Shown here one piece after another: positions 41,794-50,380 of a DNA stretch of 59,081 nucleotides. Position 1 is the first letter of the stretch, and every line of letters starts with the position of its first letter. Origin of the DNA: Amycolatopsis vastitatis (lineage in GTDB: Bacteria; Actinomycetota; Actinomycetes; Mycobacteriales; Pseudonocardiaceae); contig NZ_NMUL01000048.1 of assembly GCF_002234595.1 (NCBI RefSeq), positions 1 through 59,081 on the forward strand, given 5' to 3'. The translations under genes and the position numbers were made by a program. The notes beneath the pieces were generated by a model. That model searched no databases and was not told the origin of the DNA. It worked only from the letters and a program-made list of their open reading frames with translations.

Positions 41794-43197
41794 TCAGTTC
41801 GTCCGGCAGCTGACGACCGGGACCGCGGGACTGCCGCCGGTGCGGGTTTCGTTCAGCCCGAACGTGGCCGACGCGCCCGGTTCGACCAAGGCGTTCCAGC
41901 CCGCGTCCGTGACGGTCGCCGACGAGCCGGCCTGGGTCAGCGTGCCGTTCCAGAGGTCCCGGATACCCGTGCCGGCGGGCAGCATCCACGTCACCGTCCA
42001 GCCGTTCAGGCGTGTCGTCCGGTCGTTGTGGACGGTCACCTCCGCCTGCGCCCCGTCCGGCCAGGTGCTCGTCACCCGGTAGTGCGCGGTGCACCCGCCG
42101 CGGGCCGGTTCGATGGCGGGGGCTGACGTCGGCGTCGCCGCCGGCGCCGGCGGCGCTTCGCCGGCCAGGAGCCGGGTCGCCACGGCCGCGGTCGTGGTGC
42201 TGCGGACGGTGTGGTCCGCGGTGACCGTCGTGGCCGGGTACTGGATGGGCGCCGCGGTGGTCTCGGGCCCGTCGGTGAGGGCCACGCCGGCCACCACGCC
42301 GGCGCAGGTCAAGCTCACGGCGAGGCCGGACACGGCGACGCGGCGCAGCCGGGACCGCCGGGGGACGTCCGCGACGGCCGGCCGCCCGACCGCGGCCAGC
42401 AGCTCCACCGCCTCCTGCATCGACGGGCGCGCGGCGGGGTCGCGTTCGAGCATCCGCATCAGCACGCCGGTGAGCGGGCCGCCGTGGGCGGGCGGGGCGA
42501 GCTGGTTTTCGGTGATCCGCCGGAGCAGGGTGATCGGGTCGTCGCTGGTGCCGAACGGCGGAGTGCCCTCCAGGGCGGTGTAGAGCGTGGCGCCGAGGGA
42601 ATAGACGTCCGACGGCAGGCCCGCTTCGCCGCCCCGGGCGACCTCCGGGGCCAGGTAGGGAAGGGTGCCGACGACGACGTCATCCTCGGCGGCCGGGTGC
42701 TCGCCGAGCGCGCGCGACACCCCGAAGTCGGTGATCCGGGCCGTGCCGTCGCCGGTGACGAGCACGTTGTTCGGCGTCACGTCCCGGTGCAGGATCCAGT
42801 CCCCGTGCGCGGCGGCCAGTGCGGCGGCGACCTGCCGCCCGAGCCGGAGCACGTCGCACCGCGGCAGCGGTCCCCGTTCGACGAGCACGTCGGTCAGCGA
42901 CTTGGCGGGCACGTACTCCATGACCAGGTACATCGAGCCGGCGTCTTCGAACACGTCGTACACCGCGACGGCGTTCGGGTGCCGCAGCCGGGAAGCCAGC
43001 CGCGCCTCACGCAGTGCGCGGTCGCAGGTTTCGGCGACCTTGCCCGGGTCGGTCGCCGGCTCCCGCAGGAACTGCTTGACCGCCACCACGCGGTCCAGCC
43101 GCTCGTCCTTGGCCCGCCACACCAGGCTCGTCGCGCCCCGGCCGAGCTGCCCCAGAAGCCGGTACCGCCCGTTGACGAGCTGTTCCTCGAAAGCCAC
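41794..43197 (-). CDS. Receptor-type Ser/Thr kinase with extracytoplasmic CBM2, second copy
   Basis: 467 residues, paralogue of the downstream kinase. Kinase motifs are intact: GRGATSLVW, Lys41 in VVAVKQF, HRDVTPNN (137-144), DFG (157-159), GTLPYLAPEVARG. Membrane helix at about 290-310 (AVSGLAVSLTCAGVVAGVAL), then a Thr/Ala/Pro linker and a CBM2 module (about 367-467): CTAHYRVTSTWPDGAQAEVT, LNGWTVTWMLPAGTGIRDLW, AGWNALVEPGASATFGL, with the closing Cys in VVSCRTN. GTG start at 43195-43197. The 208 bases between this gene and its partner hold the second 26-base repeat. Different linker and module sequence suggest related but not identical ligands. Confidence 0.92.
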   Translation of the reverse strand: MAFEEQLVNGRYRLLGQLGRGATSLVWRAKDERLDRVVAVKQFLREPATDPGKVAETCDRALREARLASRLRHPNAVAVYDVFEDAGSMYLVMEYVPAKSLTDVLVERGPLPRCDVLRLGRQVAAALAAAHGDWILHRDVTPNNVLVTGDGTARITDFGVSRALGEHPAAEDDVVVGTLPYLAPEVARGGEAGLPSDVYSLGATLYTALEGTPPFGTSDDPITLLRRITENQLAPPAHGGPLTGVLMRMLERDPAARPSMQEAVELLAAVGRPAVADVPRRSRLRRVAVSGLAVSLTCAGVVAGVALTDGPETTAAPIQYPATTVTADHTVRSTTTAAVATRLLAGEAPPAPAATPTSAPAIEPARGGCTAHYRVTSTWPDGAQAEVTVHNDRTTRLNGWTVTWMLPAGTGIRDLWNGTLTQAGSSATVTDAGWNALVEPGASATFGLNETRTGGSPAVPVVSCRTN

Positions 43198-43837
43198 CCA
43201 TACCCCTGCGCCGGTCGACGACTGCCAAAACGCTCTGCTTTTTAGCAGATGATCGGCTTCGCGTGGGGCTTCGGTGGCAACCGTTATCGGAATCGATGCG
43301 TTCGACGGCCGATTTGTATTCCGAACATTGGGCCGCGCCGGTGCCCGGGTTCGACGGATTCACCGTGGCCGGGATTCCGGCGCGCGTTGTCGACCGGTCG
43401 GCAGTCCGGCGCCGGCGTTCTCCATCGTGGCCCGGATGTGCGCCGCCCCTCCTCGAGGGTGGGCGTGGCCGCGGCGAGCGTGCGCGACGAGCTTTGGGCG
43501 CGTGGGCGGCTTTCGCAGCCACTGGTGACCCGGGCCGGCCTGTCTGCGACGTCGCCGCGCTGTGGCTTGCCGGGACGTCGTAAGCCGGTCGGGTGGTGGG
43601 GCGATAGCGCGGTGTCGCGGCCGGTGGGACGTCGTGACCCGGCCGGGTGGGACCGGTGTCCGGGTGACCGGCAGGCGGCGTGGGAGTGGCCGCCGGCGGG
43701 CGTGGGTGGCGTACCGTGTGGGCATCGCGGTTCAACCGGTAGCCGCCCGCTCGTTCCCTGCGCCCGTCCGCAGGTGACGCGGGAGGCGGGCCCGGTGCCC
43801 GGGTCCCGGCGTCACCCCCTCGCTCGAGGAGGTCCCT
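43198..43837. other. 640-base region without a supported gene; internal direct repeat
   Basis: This holds the upstream region of the leftward kinase and of the rightward STAS gene. Codon quality is poor in all frames; a frame at 43263-43583 with ALGAWAAFAATGDPGRP recalls the end of carboxylesterases but lacks a start and catalytic residues. GGACGTCGTAAGCCGGTCGG at about 43571 recurs with few changes at about 43628 (period near 57). A small hairpin with a TTTTT loop (CTGC-TTTTTA-GCAG) sits near 43236-43249. Confidence 0.4.
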
Positions 43838-44248
43838 GTGCTCGACCAGATCGCCGCGCCGAGATCCCGCGTCGACGTTCCGTCCGTGATGACCCTGCGG
43901 GTGACCGCCACCGCGGAGGCCACCGTCGTCACCGTCCGCGGGGAGATCGACCTGCCGGTGCACGACCGGCTCAGGAGCCGCGTGGGGGACGAGATCGACC
44001 TCGCGCCGCGGGCGCTCGTCCTGGACCTCATGGAGGTCGCGTTCTGCGGGGCGGGTGGGATCACTGAGCTGCTGGTCGCCGCTTCGGAAGCCAACGTCAG
44101 CGGGGTGCCGTTCGCCATCGCCACGGACCGGCGGGCCGTGCTGCGCCCGCTCCGGGTCCTGCGGCTGGAGCAGGCGCTGCCGATCCACGGCAGTGTCGCC
44201 GCCGCACTGGACTGGCTGGCCGTGCTGCCCCGGCTCCGCCGCCCCTGA
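43838..44248 (+). CDS. STAS-domain protein lacking the usual phosphoacceptor Ser
   Basis: 136 residues. MTLRVTATAEATVVTVRGEIDLPVHDRL and DLAPRALVLDLMEVAFCGAGGITELLVA are the STAS fold of anti-sigma factor antagonists. The motif that normally reads D-S-S/A-G, with the Ser phosphorylated by an RsbW-type kinase, reads GAGG here, so switching by Ser phosphorylation is not possible at this site. It may be permanently active or bind a different partner. GTG at 43838 after GAGGAGG. No anti-sigma or sigma gene is adjacent. Confidence 0.82.
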   Translation: MLDQIAAPRSRVDVPSVMTLRVTATAEATVVTVRGEIDLPVHDRLRSRVGDEIDLAPRALVLDLMEVAFCGAGGITELLVAASEANVSGVPFAIATDRRAVLRPLRVLRLEQALPIHGSVAAALDWLAVLPRLRRP

Positions 44249-44268
44249 CACGGAGCGGGTGAGCCACC

Positions 44269-44565
44269 GTGCCCGAGCGCCGTGACCCGTACGCCGTGCT
44301 GGGCGTCGCCGCGACCGCGACGGACCGCGAGCTGGCCGCCGCCTTCCGCCGCCGGGTCCGGGAAGTGCACCCCGACGCCCCGGGCGGCGACGATGACCGG
44401 TTCGCCGCGGTCGTAGCCGCTTACGAACTGCTGCGCGACCCCCGGCGGCGCGCCGAGTTCGACCGCCGCCGCACGCGCGGGGTCCCGGTGCCGGTCCGCC
44501 GTCACCCCGGCCGGAAGGCGGACGTTCCGGACCTGCGCGCCGGACCGGTGCGCCACCACCCCTGA
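44269..44565 (+). CDS. Minimal J-domain protein
   Basis: 98 residues. RDPYAVLGVAATATDRELAAAFRRRVREVHPDAPGGDDDRFAAVVAAYELLRDPRRRAEFDR is one J-domain with the HPD tripeptide that stimulates Hsp70 ATPase. Nothing of the Gly/Phe region, zinc finger or substrate-binding domain of full DnaJ is present; the tail is short and basic. It lies 20 bases after the STAS gene and 13 bases before the mIHF-like gene, so the three may be cotranscribed. Partner Hsp70 is elsewhere. Confidence 0.85.
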   Translation: MPERRDPYAVLGVAATATDRELAAAFRRRVREVHPDAPGGDDDRFAAVVAAYELLRDPRRRAEFDRRRTRGVPVPVRRHPGRKADVPDLRAGPVRHHP

Positions 44566-44578
44566 TCGTGAGCCGGCG

Positions 44579-44929
44579 ATGGAGGATCCGGGGGAGATGC
44601 CGTCCAGGCCGGAGCTGACCGACGAGCGGCGGCGGCTGGCGCGCGAGAAGGCGGCCGAGGCGCGCCTCGTGCGGGCCGAGCTGCTGGGCGCGCTGCGGAA
44701 CGGCGACGTCACGGTCGCCCAGGTGCTGGCGCGGGCCGACGCGGGCGACCCGGTGGTCCGGCAGACGCGCGTCCTGCGGCTGGCGCGGTCGCTGCCGGGG
44801 TTCGGTGACGTCGCCGCGCGTGAGCTGCTGGCGCGGTTGAGGATCGACGAGCGGCGGCGGATCGGCGGGCTCGGGCGGCGTCAGCGGGACGCGCTGCTGG
44901 CCGCCACGAGCGATGCGCCGGGCCGCTGA
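44579..44929 (+). CDS. mIHF-like nucleoid-associated protein
   Basis: 116 residues. LTDERRRLAREKAAEARLVRAELLGALRNGDVTVAQVLARA followed by SLPGFGDVAARELLARLRIDERRRIGGLGRRQRDALL matches mycobacterial-type integration host factor, including the helix-two-turn-helix DNA-binding part and the GLG-x-x-QR ending. Essential mIHF is usually encoded beside gmk; the different setting and extra N-terminal residues here suggest a paralogue. ATG 44579 lacks a good ribosome binding site; ATG 44597 (MPSRPELT) is an alternative. Convergent with the formate dehydrogenase operon, 4 bases apart. Confidence 0.8.
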   Translation: MEDPGEMPSRPELTDERRRLAREKAAEARLVRAELLGALRNGDVTVAQVLARADAGDPVVRQTRVLRLARSLPGFGDVAARELLARLRIDERRRIGGLGRRQRDALLAATSDAPGR

Positions 44930-44933
44930 CCCG

Positions 44934-45932
44934 TCACCGGTTCTCCAGCCGCTCCCGCTGCGGCGTCACCACGTACTTGGGGTCCTTTGTGGACGCGACG
45001 CCCGCCTCGAACACCCCGAACCGCTGCAGCGCGCTCCCGGCGAACAGCGCCGTTCCCGCGGCCACCGAGATCGCGCGGCCACGGTGGCCGAGCAGTGTCC
45101 CGGCCAGGCCGGCGACGGTCAGCCGTTCGGACCACTTCCGCAGGCGGTGCGCTTTGCCGGTGGTGTAGGCCTCCGCCGCGAGCCCGAGCCGCTTTTCCAG
45201 CACCTTCGAAGCCACCAGCTCGGTCGCCGCGCCGAAGGCGGCCAGCGCGCGGGCGGGACCCGCTTCGGCCACCGGCACCAGGGCCATCGCGAAGCCGCCG
45301 GAGCTCGCGGCCGCCGAGCCGGTGAAGACGAACGGCAGCGGCGCGTGCGCTTCGTGCCAGGCCGGAACGGCGGTCTGCGACAGCAGCACGGCCGTGTAGG
45401 ACGCGACGGCCGGGGCGACGACCGCCGAAGCGAGCCCGGCCGGCCGGGCGGCCGCGCGCAGGAGCCTGCCGGGCAACGTGCGGCGCAGCCCGGACGGCAG
45501 CACCTCGGCGACCGCGGCGAGGCCCACGCCGGGCCCGAAAGCGGTGAGGATCCAGGTGCCCACGCTCATCGGCGACGTCGGTTTCGCGACGCGCAGCATG
45601 TGGTGGAACCGTTCCGGCCGCCCGAGGTCGGCGACGAGCAGGTACCCACTCGCCAGGAGCGCGGCGAGGGAACCCGTCCGGCCGGCCCGGCGCAGGGCCG
45701 GCCGTCCGGTGAGGTCGGCGCCGGCGGCCAGCAGCGAGGTGCCCGCCGCGAGCCCGCCGGTGAACAGGTACGCCGGCACCTTCCACTCCCACACCGGCGG
45801 CTTGAGCACCGGACGGCCGTAGTAGGACCGGAACTCGGCCGGGGGCACCATCAGCTCTTCGCGGGAGCGGCGCTTGCGGCGGCCGAAGGTCTTCGCGTGC
45901 CGAGCGTCGCTGCGCGGCTCGCGCGGGGTCAC
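44934..45932 (-). CDS. NrfD-family membrane subunit of formate dehydrogenase
   Basis: 332 residues with eight or so membrane helices: VPAYLFTGGLAAGTSLLAAGADL, GSLAALLASGYLLVADLG, SVGTWILTAFGPGVGLAAVAE and others. RPVLKPPVWEWKVPAYLFTGG near the start is the NrfD/PsrC signature. It would anchor the complex and pass electrons to the quinone pool, taking the role of cytochrome b subunit FdnI in the enterobacterial enzyme. GTG at 45930-45932 with GGAAGGA; overlaps the Fe-S subunit stop by 4 bases. Last gene of the operon. Confidence 0.9.
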   Translation of the reverse strand: MTPREPRSDARHAKTFGRRKRRSREELMVPPAEFRSYYGRPVLKPPVWEWKVPAYLFTGGLAAGTSLLAAGADLTGRPALRRAGRTGSLAALLASGYLLVADLGRPERFHHMLRVAKPTSPMSVGTWILTAFGPGVGLAAVAEVLPSGLRRTLPGRLLRAAARPAGLASAVVAPAVASYTAVLLSQTAVPAWHEAHAPLPFVFTGSAAASSGGFAMALVPVAEAGPARALAAFGAATELVASKVLEKRLGLAAEAYTTGKAHRLRKWSERLTVAGLAGTLLGHRGRAISVAAGTALFAGSALQRFGVFEAGVASTKDPKYVVTPQRERLENR

Positions 45933-46960
45933 CGGCGCTTCCTTCCGAACGCCGCGACCGCGGCCGCGAGCAGCGCCGACGCGGCCATCCCGGCGTACTT
46001 CCACATCGCGGGCAGCTCACGGGTCGGCACCACGGGATCCGGCGGGAGCCCGTAGACCTCGGGTTCGTCGAGCAGCAGGAAGAACGCGCCGTTGCCGCCC
46101 ACCCCGTCGGCGGGGTCGTGGCCGTAGAGCCGGGCCTCGGTGACGCCGCGCTCGTGCAGCTCCTCGATGCGGCGGGCGGCCCGCTCGCGCAGCTCGTCGA
46201 GCTCGCCGAACTGGATCGAGTCGGTGGGGCAGGCCTTGGCGCACGCCGGTTCGAGGCCGTCGTGGAGCCGGTCGTAGCAGAGCGTGCACTTCTGCGCCCG
46301 CCCGTCGCCCGGGCGCCGGTCGATGACCCCGTACGGGCAGCCCGAAACGCAGTAGCCGCAGCCGTTGCAGATGTCCTGCTGCACCACGACCGTGCCGAAC
46401 TCGGTGCGGAACAGCGCGCCGGTCGGGCACACGTCGAGGCAGCCCGCGTGCGTGCAGTGCTTGCAGACGTCCGACGCCATCAGCCAGCGGAAGTCGGTGC
46501 GGCCCTCGGCGCCGGTCTGCGCGCCCGGCAGGTCGAACGACGGCATCCCGAGGTCCTCCGGCGCCCGCGGCCGGGGAGAGGTGCCCAGCTCGCCACCGCC
46601 ACGCGGCGCGTCCCGCAGCTCGTCGGCGACGAAGGCGGTGGTCACGTCGATCCCGGACGGCCCGGTCGGCAGCCCTTCGAGCCCCGGCGACTGCCCGCCG
46701 AGCGGCCGCTGCTGCTCGACGAAGGCCACGTGCCGCCACGAGTTCGCGCCCAGCGCGCCCGTGTTGTCGAACGACATCCCGAGCAGGTCGAGCCCGTCTT
46801 CGGGGACGTTGTTCCACTCCTTGCAGGCGACTTCGCAGGCCTTGCAGCCGATGCACACCGACGTGTCGGTGAAGAACCCGACACGCGGCGGGTGCCCGGT
46901 GTGCCCGGCTTCGGCGGCGACGTCCGGCAGCGGCCCGGAAAGCCGGTTCTCGATCGTCAT
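45929..46960 (-). CDS. Formate dehydrogenase iron-sulfur subunit
   Basis: 343 residues with four [4Fe-4S] motifs: CIGCKACEVACKEW, CKHCTHAGCLDVCP, CNGCGYCVSGCP and CTLCYDRL with CAKACP. A 60-residue insertion follows the first motif. A C-terminal helix (PAMWKYAGMAASALLAAAVAAFG) anchors it to the membrane as in FdnH. It transfers electrons from the Mo/W catalytic subunit to the NrfD-like anchor. Start overlaps the catalytic subunit stop by 4 bases, and the end overlaps the NrfD start by 4 bases. Confidence 0.93.
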   Translation of the reverse strand: MTIENRLSGPLPDVAAEAGHTGHPPRVGFFTDTSVCIGCKACEVACKEWNNVPEDGLDLLGMSFDNTGALGANSWRHVAFVEQQRPLGGQSPGLEGLPTGPSGIDVTTAFVADELRDAPRGGGELGTSPRPRAPEDLGMPSFDLPGAQTGAEGRTDFRWLMASDVCKHCTHAGCLDVCPTGALFRTEFGTVVVQQDICNGCGYCVSGCPYGVIDRRPGDGRAQKCTLCYDRLHDGLEPACAKACPTDSIQFGELDELRERAARRIEELHERGVTEARLYGHDPADGVGGNGAFFLLLDEPEVYGLPPDPVVPTRELPAMWKYAGMAASALLAAAVAAFGRKRR

Positions 46961-49900
46961 GATCCGTCCTCCGTGGCGTGGCCGGGTTCGACGTGCTCGG
47001 TGCCGTGCGTGGTGGCGACCCGGGTACCCGTTTCCGGCGTGATGCCCGCCCGCGCGCGGTACTGCTCGAGCAACGCGAGCAGCTCGGCACCGCGCGGCCG
47101 CCGCCCGGGGCGGACGTCACAGGTGGCGACCTTGCTCTCCTGGATGAAGACGTTCGGGTCCAGCACCACGCCGAACAGGTCGTTGACGACGTCGCGGGAC
47201 ACCAGCCCGGAGCTGCCCCAGTGGTAGGGCATCCACACCTGGTGCACGACCCGGTCCTGCACCCGCAGCGGCGCCATCCGGTCGGTGACGAACACCCGCG
47301 CCTCGACGGCCGCCCGCGCCGTGACGACGTGCGCCCAGCCCAGGTGCGAAAGCCCGCGCAGCTTCGCCAGCTCGGGGGAGACCTCGACGAACAGGTCCGG
47401 CTGCAGCTCCGACAGGTACGGCAGCGTCCGGCTCATGCCGCCGGCGGTGTGGTGCTCGGTCAGCCGCGCGGCGGTGAACACGAACGGGAACACCTCGCCG
47501 CCTTCCTCGGGCGGCGACGGGTGGGACGGGTTGTCCCGGCGGCCGTAGACCTTCCGCGCCGGGTTGCCCTGCTGGGTGTAGAAGGGGTTGCGGAACGGCG
47601 ATTCGTGCGGCTCGTAGTGCGTCGGCAGCGGGCCGTCGGCCAGTCCCGTCGGGGCGAACAGCCACGCCTTGCCGTCCGACTGCATGATGAACGGGTCGTC
47701 GCCGCGCAGCGCGGCCGGGCCGACGGCGTCCGGCGGCGGGACGTGGTCCGGCGGCTTGGTCTTTTCGAAGTCGGGGACGTCGTGGCCGGTCCATTCGCCC
47801 TTGTCCGCGTCCCACCAGATCAGAGCCTTGCGCTCGCTCCACGGCCGCCCGGCGGGGTCGGCGGACGCGCGGTTGTAGAGCACCCGCCGGTTCAGCGGCC
47901 ACACCCAGCCCCACTCGAGGGCGTAGAAGTCCTGGTCGAACCGCGACTTCCGGCGGGCGGCCTGGTTGACGCCGTCGGCGTAGACGCCGCTGTAGATCCA
48001 GCACCCGCAGGAGGTGCTGCCGTCGGCCTTGAGCTCGAGGTAGCCCGAGAGCTCCTTGCCGGTGGCCAGGTCCTGGCCGTTGATCCGCCGCAGGACGTCT
48101 TCGGCGGACGGTTCGTCGCCGTGCACTTCGTAGTCCCAGGCGAGGTCGAGCACCGGCCGGTCGCGCTCGTCTTCCGAGCCCGCCAGCCGCTCCCGGACCA
48201 GCCGCCCGAGGTGGTGGAAGAACCACAGCTCCGACCGCTGGTCGCCGGACGGCTCGACGGCCTTCTCCCGCCACTGCAGCATGCGCTGGGTCTGGGTGAA
48301 CGTCCCTTCCTTCTCCACGTGCGAGGCGGCGGGGAAGAAGAACACCTCGGTGCGGCACTGCTCCGGCACGATCTCGCCGGTCTCGATCTCCGGCGCGTCC
48401 TTCCAGAAGGTGGCGCTCTCGATCATCGTCAGGTCGCGGACGACCAGCCAGTCGAGGTTGGCCATGCCGAGCCGCTGCAGGCGGCCGTGCGCGGACCCGA
48501 CGGCGGGGTTCTGCCCGAGCAGGAAGTAGCCGGACACCTTGCCGTCGACCATGTCCAGCACGGTGCGGTAGGTGCCGTGGTCGCCGTTGATCCGCGGCAG
48601 GTAACCGAAGCAGAAGTCGTTGTCCGGCGTGGCCTTCTCGCCCCAGTACTCCTTCAGCAGCGACACGGTGTAGGCGTCGGCGTTGCGCCAGAAGCCCTTC
48701 TGCTTGTCCCCGTGGACGCATTCGAGGTACTCGTCGAGCGTCGTGTGCTGCGGGGTGGGCATCGGCAGGTAGCCGGGCAGCAGGTTGAACAGCGTCGGGA
48801 TGTCGGTCGAGCCCTGGATGCTGGCGTGCCCGCGCAGCGCGAACACCCCGCCGCCGGGACGGCCGATGTTGCCCAGCAGCAGCTGGATGATCGAGCCCGC
48901 CCGGATGTACTGCGCCCCGACGCTGTGCTGGGTCCAGCCCACGCTGTAGACGAGCGCGGCGGTGCGCTCACGGCCCGAGTTGCGCGTCCACGCGTCACAG
49001 ACCCGCTGGAAGAGCTCCTTCGGCGTCCCGCAGGTGGCCTCGACCATCTCCGGGGTGTAGCGGGCGAAGTGGCGCTTGAGGATCTGGAACACGCACCGCG
49101 GGTGCTGCAGCGTCGGGTCGGCGGCGATCTCCTCGCTGCCGCCTTCGAGCACCGGGCCGCCGGAGCCGTGCTGGTCGGACGCCGAGGTCTCCTTGCCGTG
49201 CGCGGTGTCGCGCGGCCGGGTGTTCTCGTAGTGCCAGGTCGACGGGTCGTAGGCGGCCTTGGCCTCGTCGTAGCCGCTGAAGAGGCCGTCGAGGTCCTCG
49301 GTGTCGCGGTAGTCCTCGGAAACCAGGAAGGAGGCGTTGGTGTAGGCGACCACGTACTCCCGGAAGTCCAGGTCGTTGCTCAGGATGTGGTGGATCACCC
49401 CGCCGAGGAACGCGATGTCGGTACCGGCGCGCAGCGGCACGTGGGCGTCGGCGAGCGCGCTCGTCCGGGTGAAGCGCGGGTCGATGTGGAAGACCTCGGC
49501 CCCGCGGGCCTTCGCCTCCATCACCCACTGGAACCCCACCGGGTGCGCTTCGGCCATGTTCGAGCCCATGATGACCACGCAGTCGGAGTTCTGCAGGTCC
49601 TGCTGGTAGTCCGTCGCACCGCCGCGACCGAAGGAGGTCCCCAGACCGGGAACCGTGGCGGAGTGTCAAATCCGGGCCTGGTTCTCGATCTGGATCGCCC
49701 CGAGCGCGGTGAAGAGCTTCTTGATCAGGTAGTTCTCTTCGTTGTCCAGGGTGGCGCCGCCGAGGCTCGCGATGCCCATGGTGCGCCGCAGCGGCGCGCC
49801 GCGAGAGTCGGTCTCCTGCCAGCCCTTGCGCCGGGCGTCCAGGACGCGGTCGGCGACCATCTCCATCGCCGTGCCGAGGTCCAGGTCGGTCCACTCGGTC

Positions 49901-50235
49901 GCGTAGGGGGCGCGGTACCGGACCTTCAGCTCGCGCTGCGGCCCGGTGACCAGCTGCTTGCTCGCCGAACCCTTGGGGCACAGGCGGCCGCGGGAGATCG
50001 GGCTGTGCGGGTCGCCTTCGATCTGGACGACGCGCTCGTCCTTGACGTACACCTGCTGCCCGCACCCGACGGCGCAATACGGGCAAACCGACCGGGCCAC
50101 CCGGTCGGCGCTCGCCGTGCGCGGGATCAGCGCCTCCGAGCGCGGGGACTCCGCCGCCTTGCCCCGCCCGAGCGGGTCGGTGCCGGTCAGCTGGCGGTAC
50201 ACGGGCCAGGATTCGAGCCACTTCCGTGGTCCCAT
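46957..50235 (-). CDS. fdhA: Formate dehydrogenase catalytic subunit, selenoprotein (Sec at residue 190)
   Basis: 1092 residues read through an in-frame TGA at 49666-49668. The context ENQARI-U-HSATVPGLGTSFGRGGATDY aligns with NQARIUHGPTVA of known selenocysteine formate dehydrogenases, and a SECIS hairpin follows. N-terminal CPYCAVGCGQ plus CPKG bind a [4Fe-4S] cluster; the molybdopterin-binding oxidoreductase fold and C-terminal dinucleotide-binding domain follow. It oxidises formate to CO2 at a Mo/W-bis-MGD centre with Sec as ligand. No Tat signal is visible, so the active site may face the cytoplasm. ATG at 50235 follows GGAGGTGAC. Function requires SelA, SelB, SelC and SelD elsewhere. 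Confidence 0.93.
49636..49668 (-). promoter_or_regulatory. UGA(Sec) codon with bacterial SECIS hairpin
   Basis: After TGA (49668-49666) come 11 bases (CACTCCGCCAC), then the stem GGTTCCC / GGGGACC (one G-U pair) closing a GGTCT loop at 49654-49636. The E. coli fdhF element also has 11 bases between UGA and its GGUU... upper stem and a GGUCU loop that SelB contacts. The match of spacing, stem position and loop is close. Confidence 0.88.
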
Positions 50236-50313
50236 GTCACCTCCCGATCGCGACCCGGCGGCCGCTTCCGAACCGGCGTCTACCCAGGGTCTGCCGAGCC
50301 TAAACGGCCGGAC

Positions 50314-50366
50314 GTCATGAACGACTCTTTCCTGTCATCCGACGACAGGAAAGAGTCGTTCATGAC
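50314..50366. terminator. Perfect 23-base-stem hairpin after the MFS gene
   Basis: The arm GTCATGAACGACTCTTTCCT plus TGTC-type ending (50314-50336) pairs without mismatch with 50344-50366; loop of 7. It lies 14 bases past the stop of the leftward MFS gene and before fdhA, so it separates the two leftward units. Confidence 0.75.
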
Positions 50367-50380
50367 ACTTCGTCCAGGGG

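Noticed and set aside
49579..49668. Apparent split of formate dehydrogenase into two genes by a stop codon
   Set aside because: The stop is UGA at the position where known formate dehydrogenases carry selenocysteine, and a SECIS-like hairpin follows at the right distance, so it is read as one selenoprotein gene.
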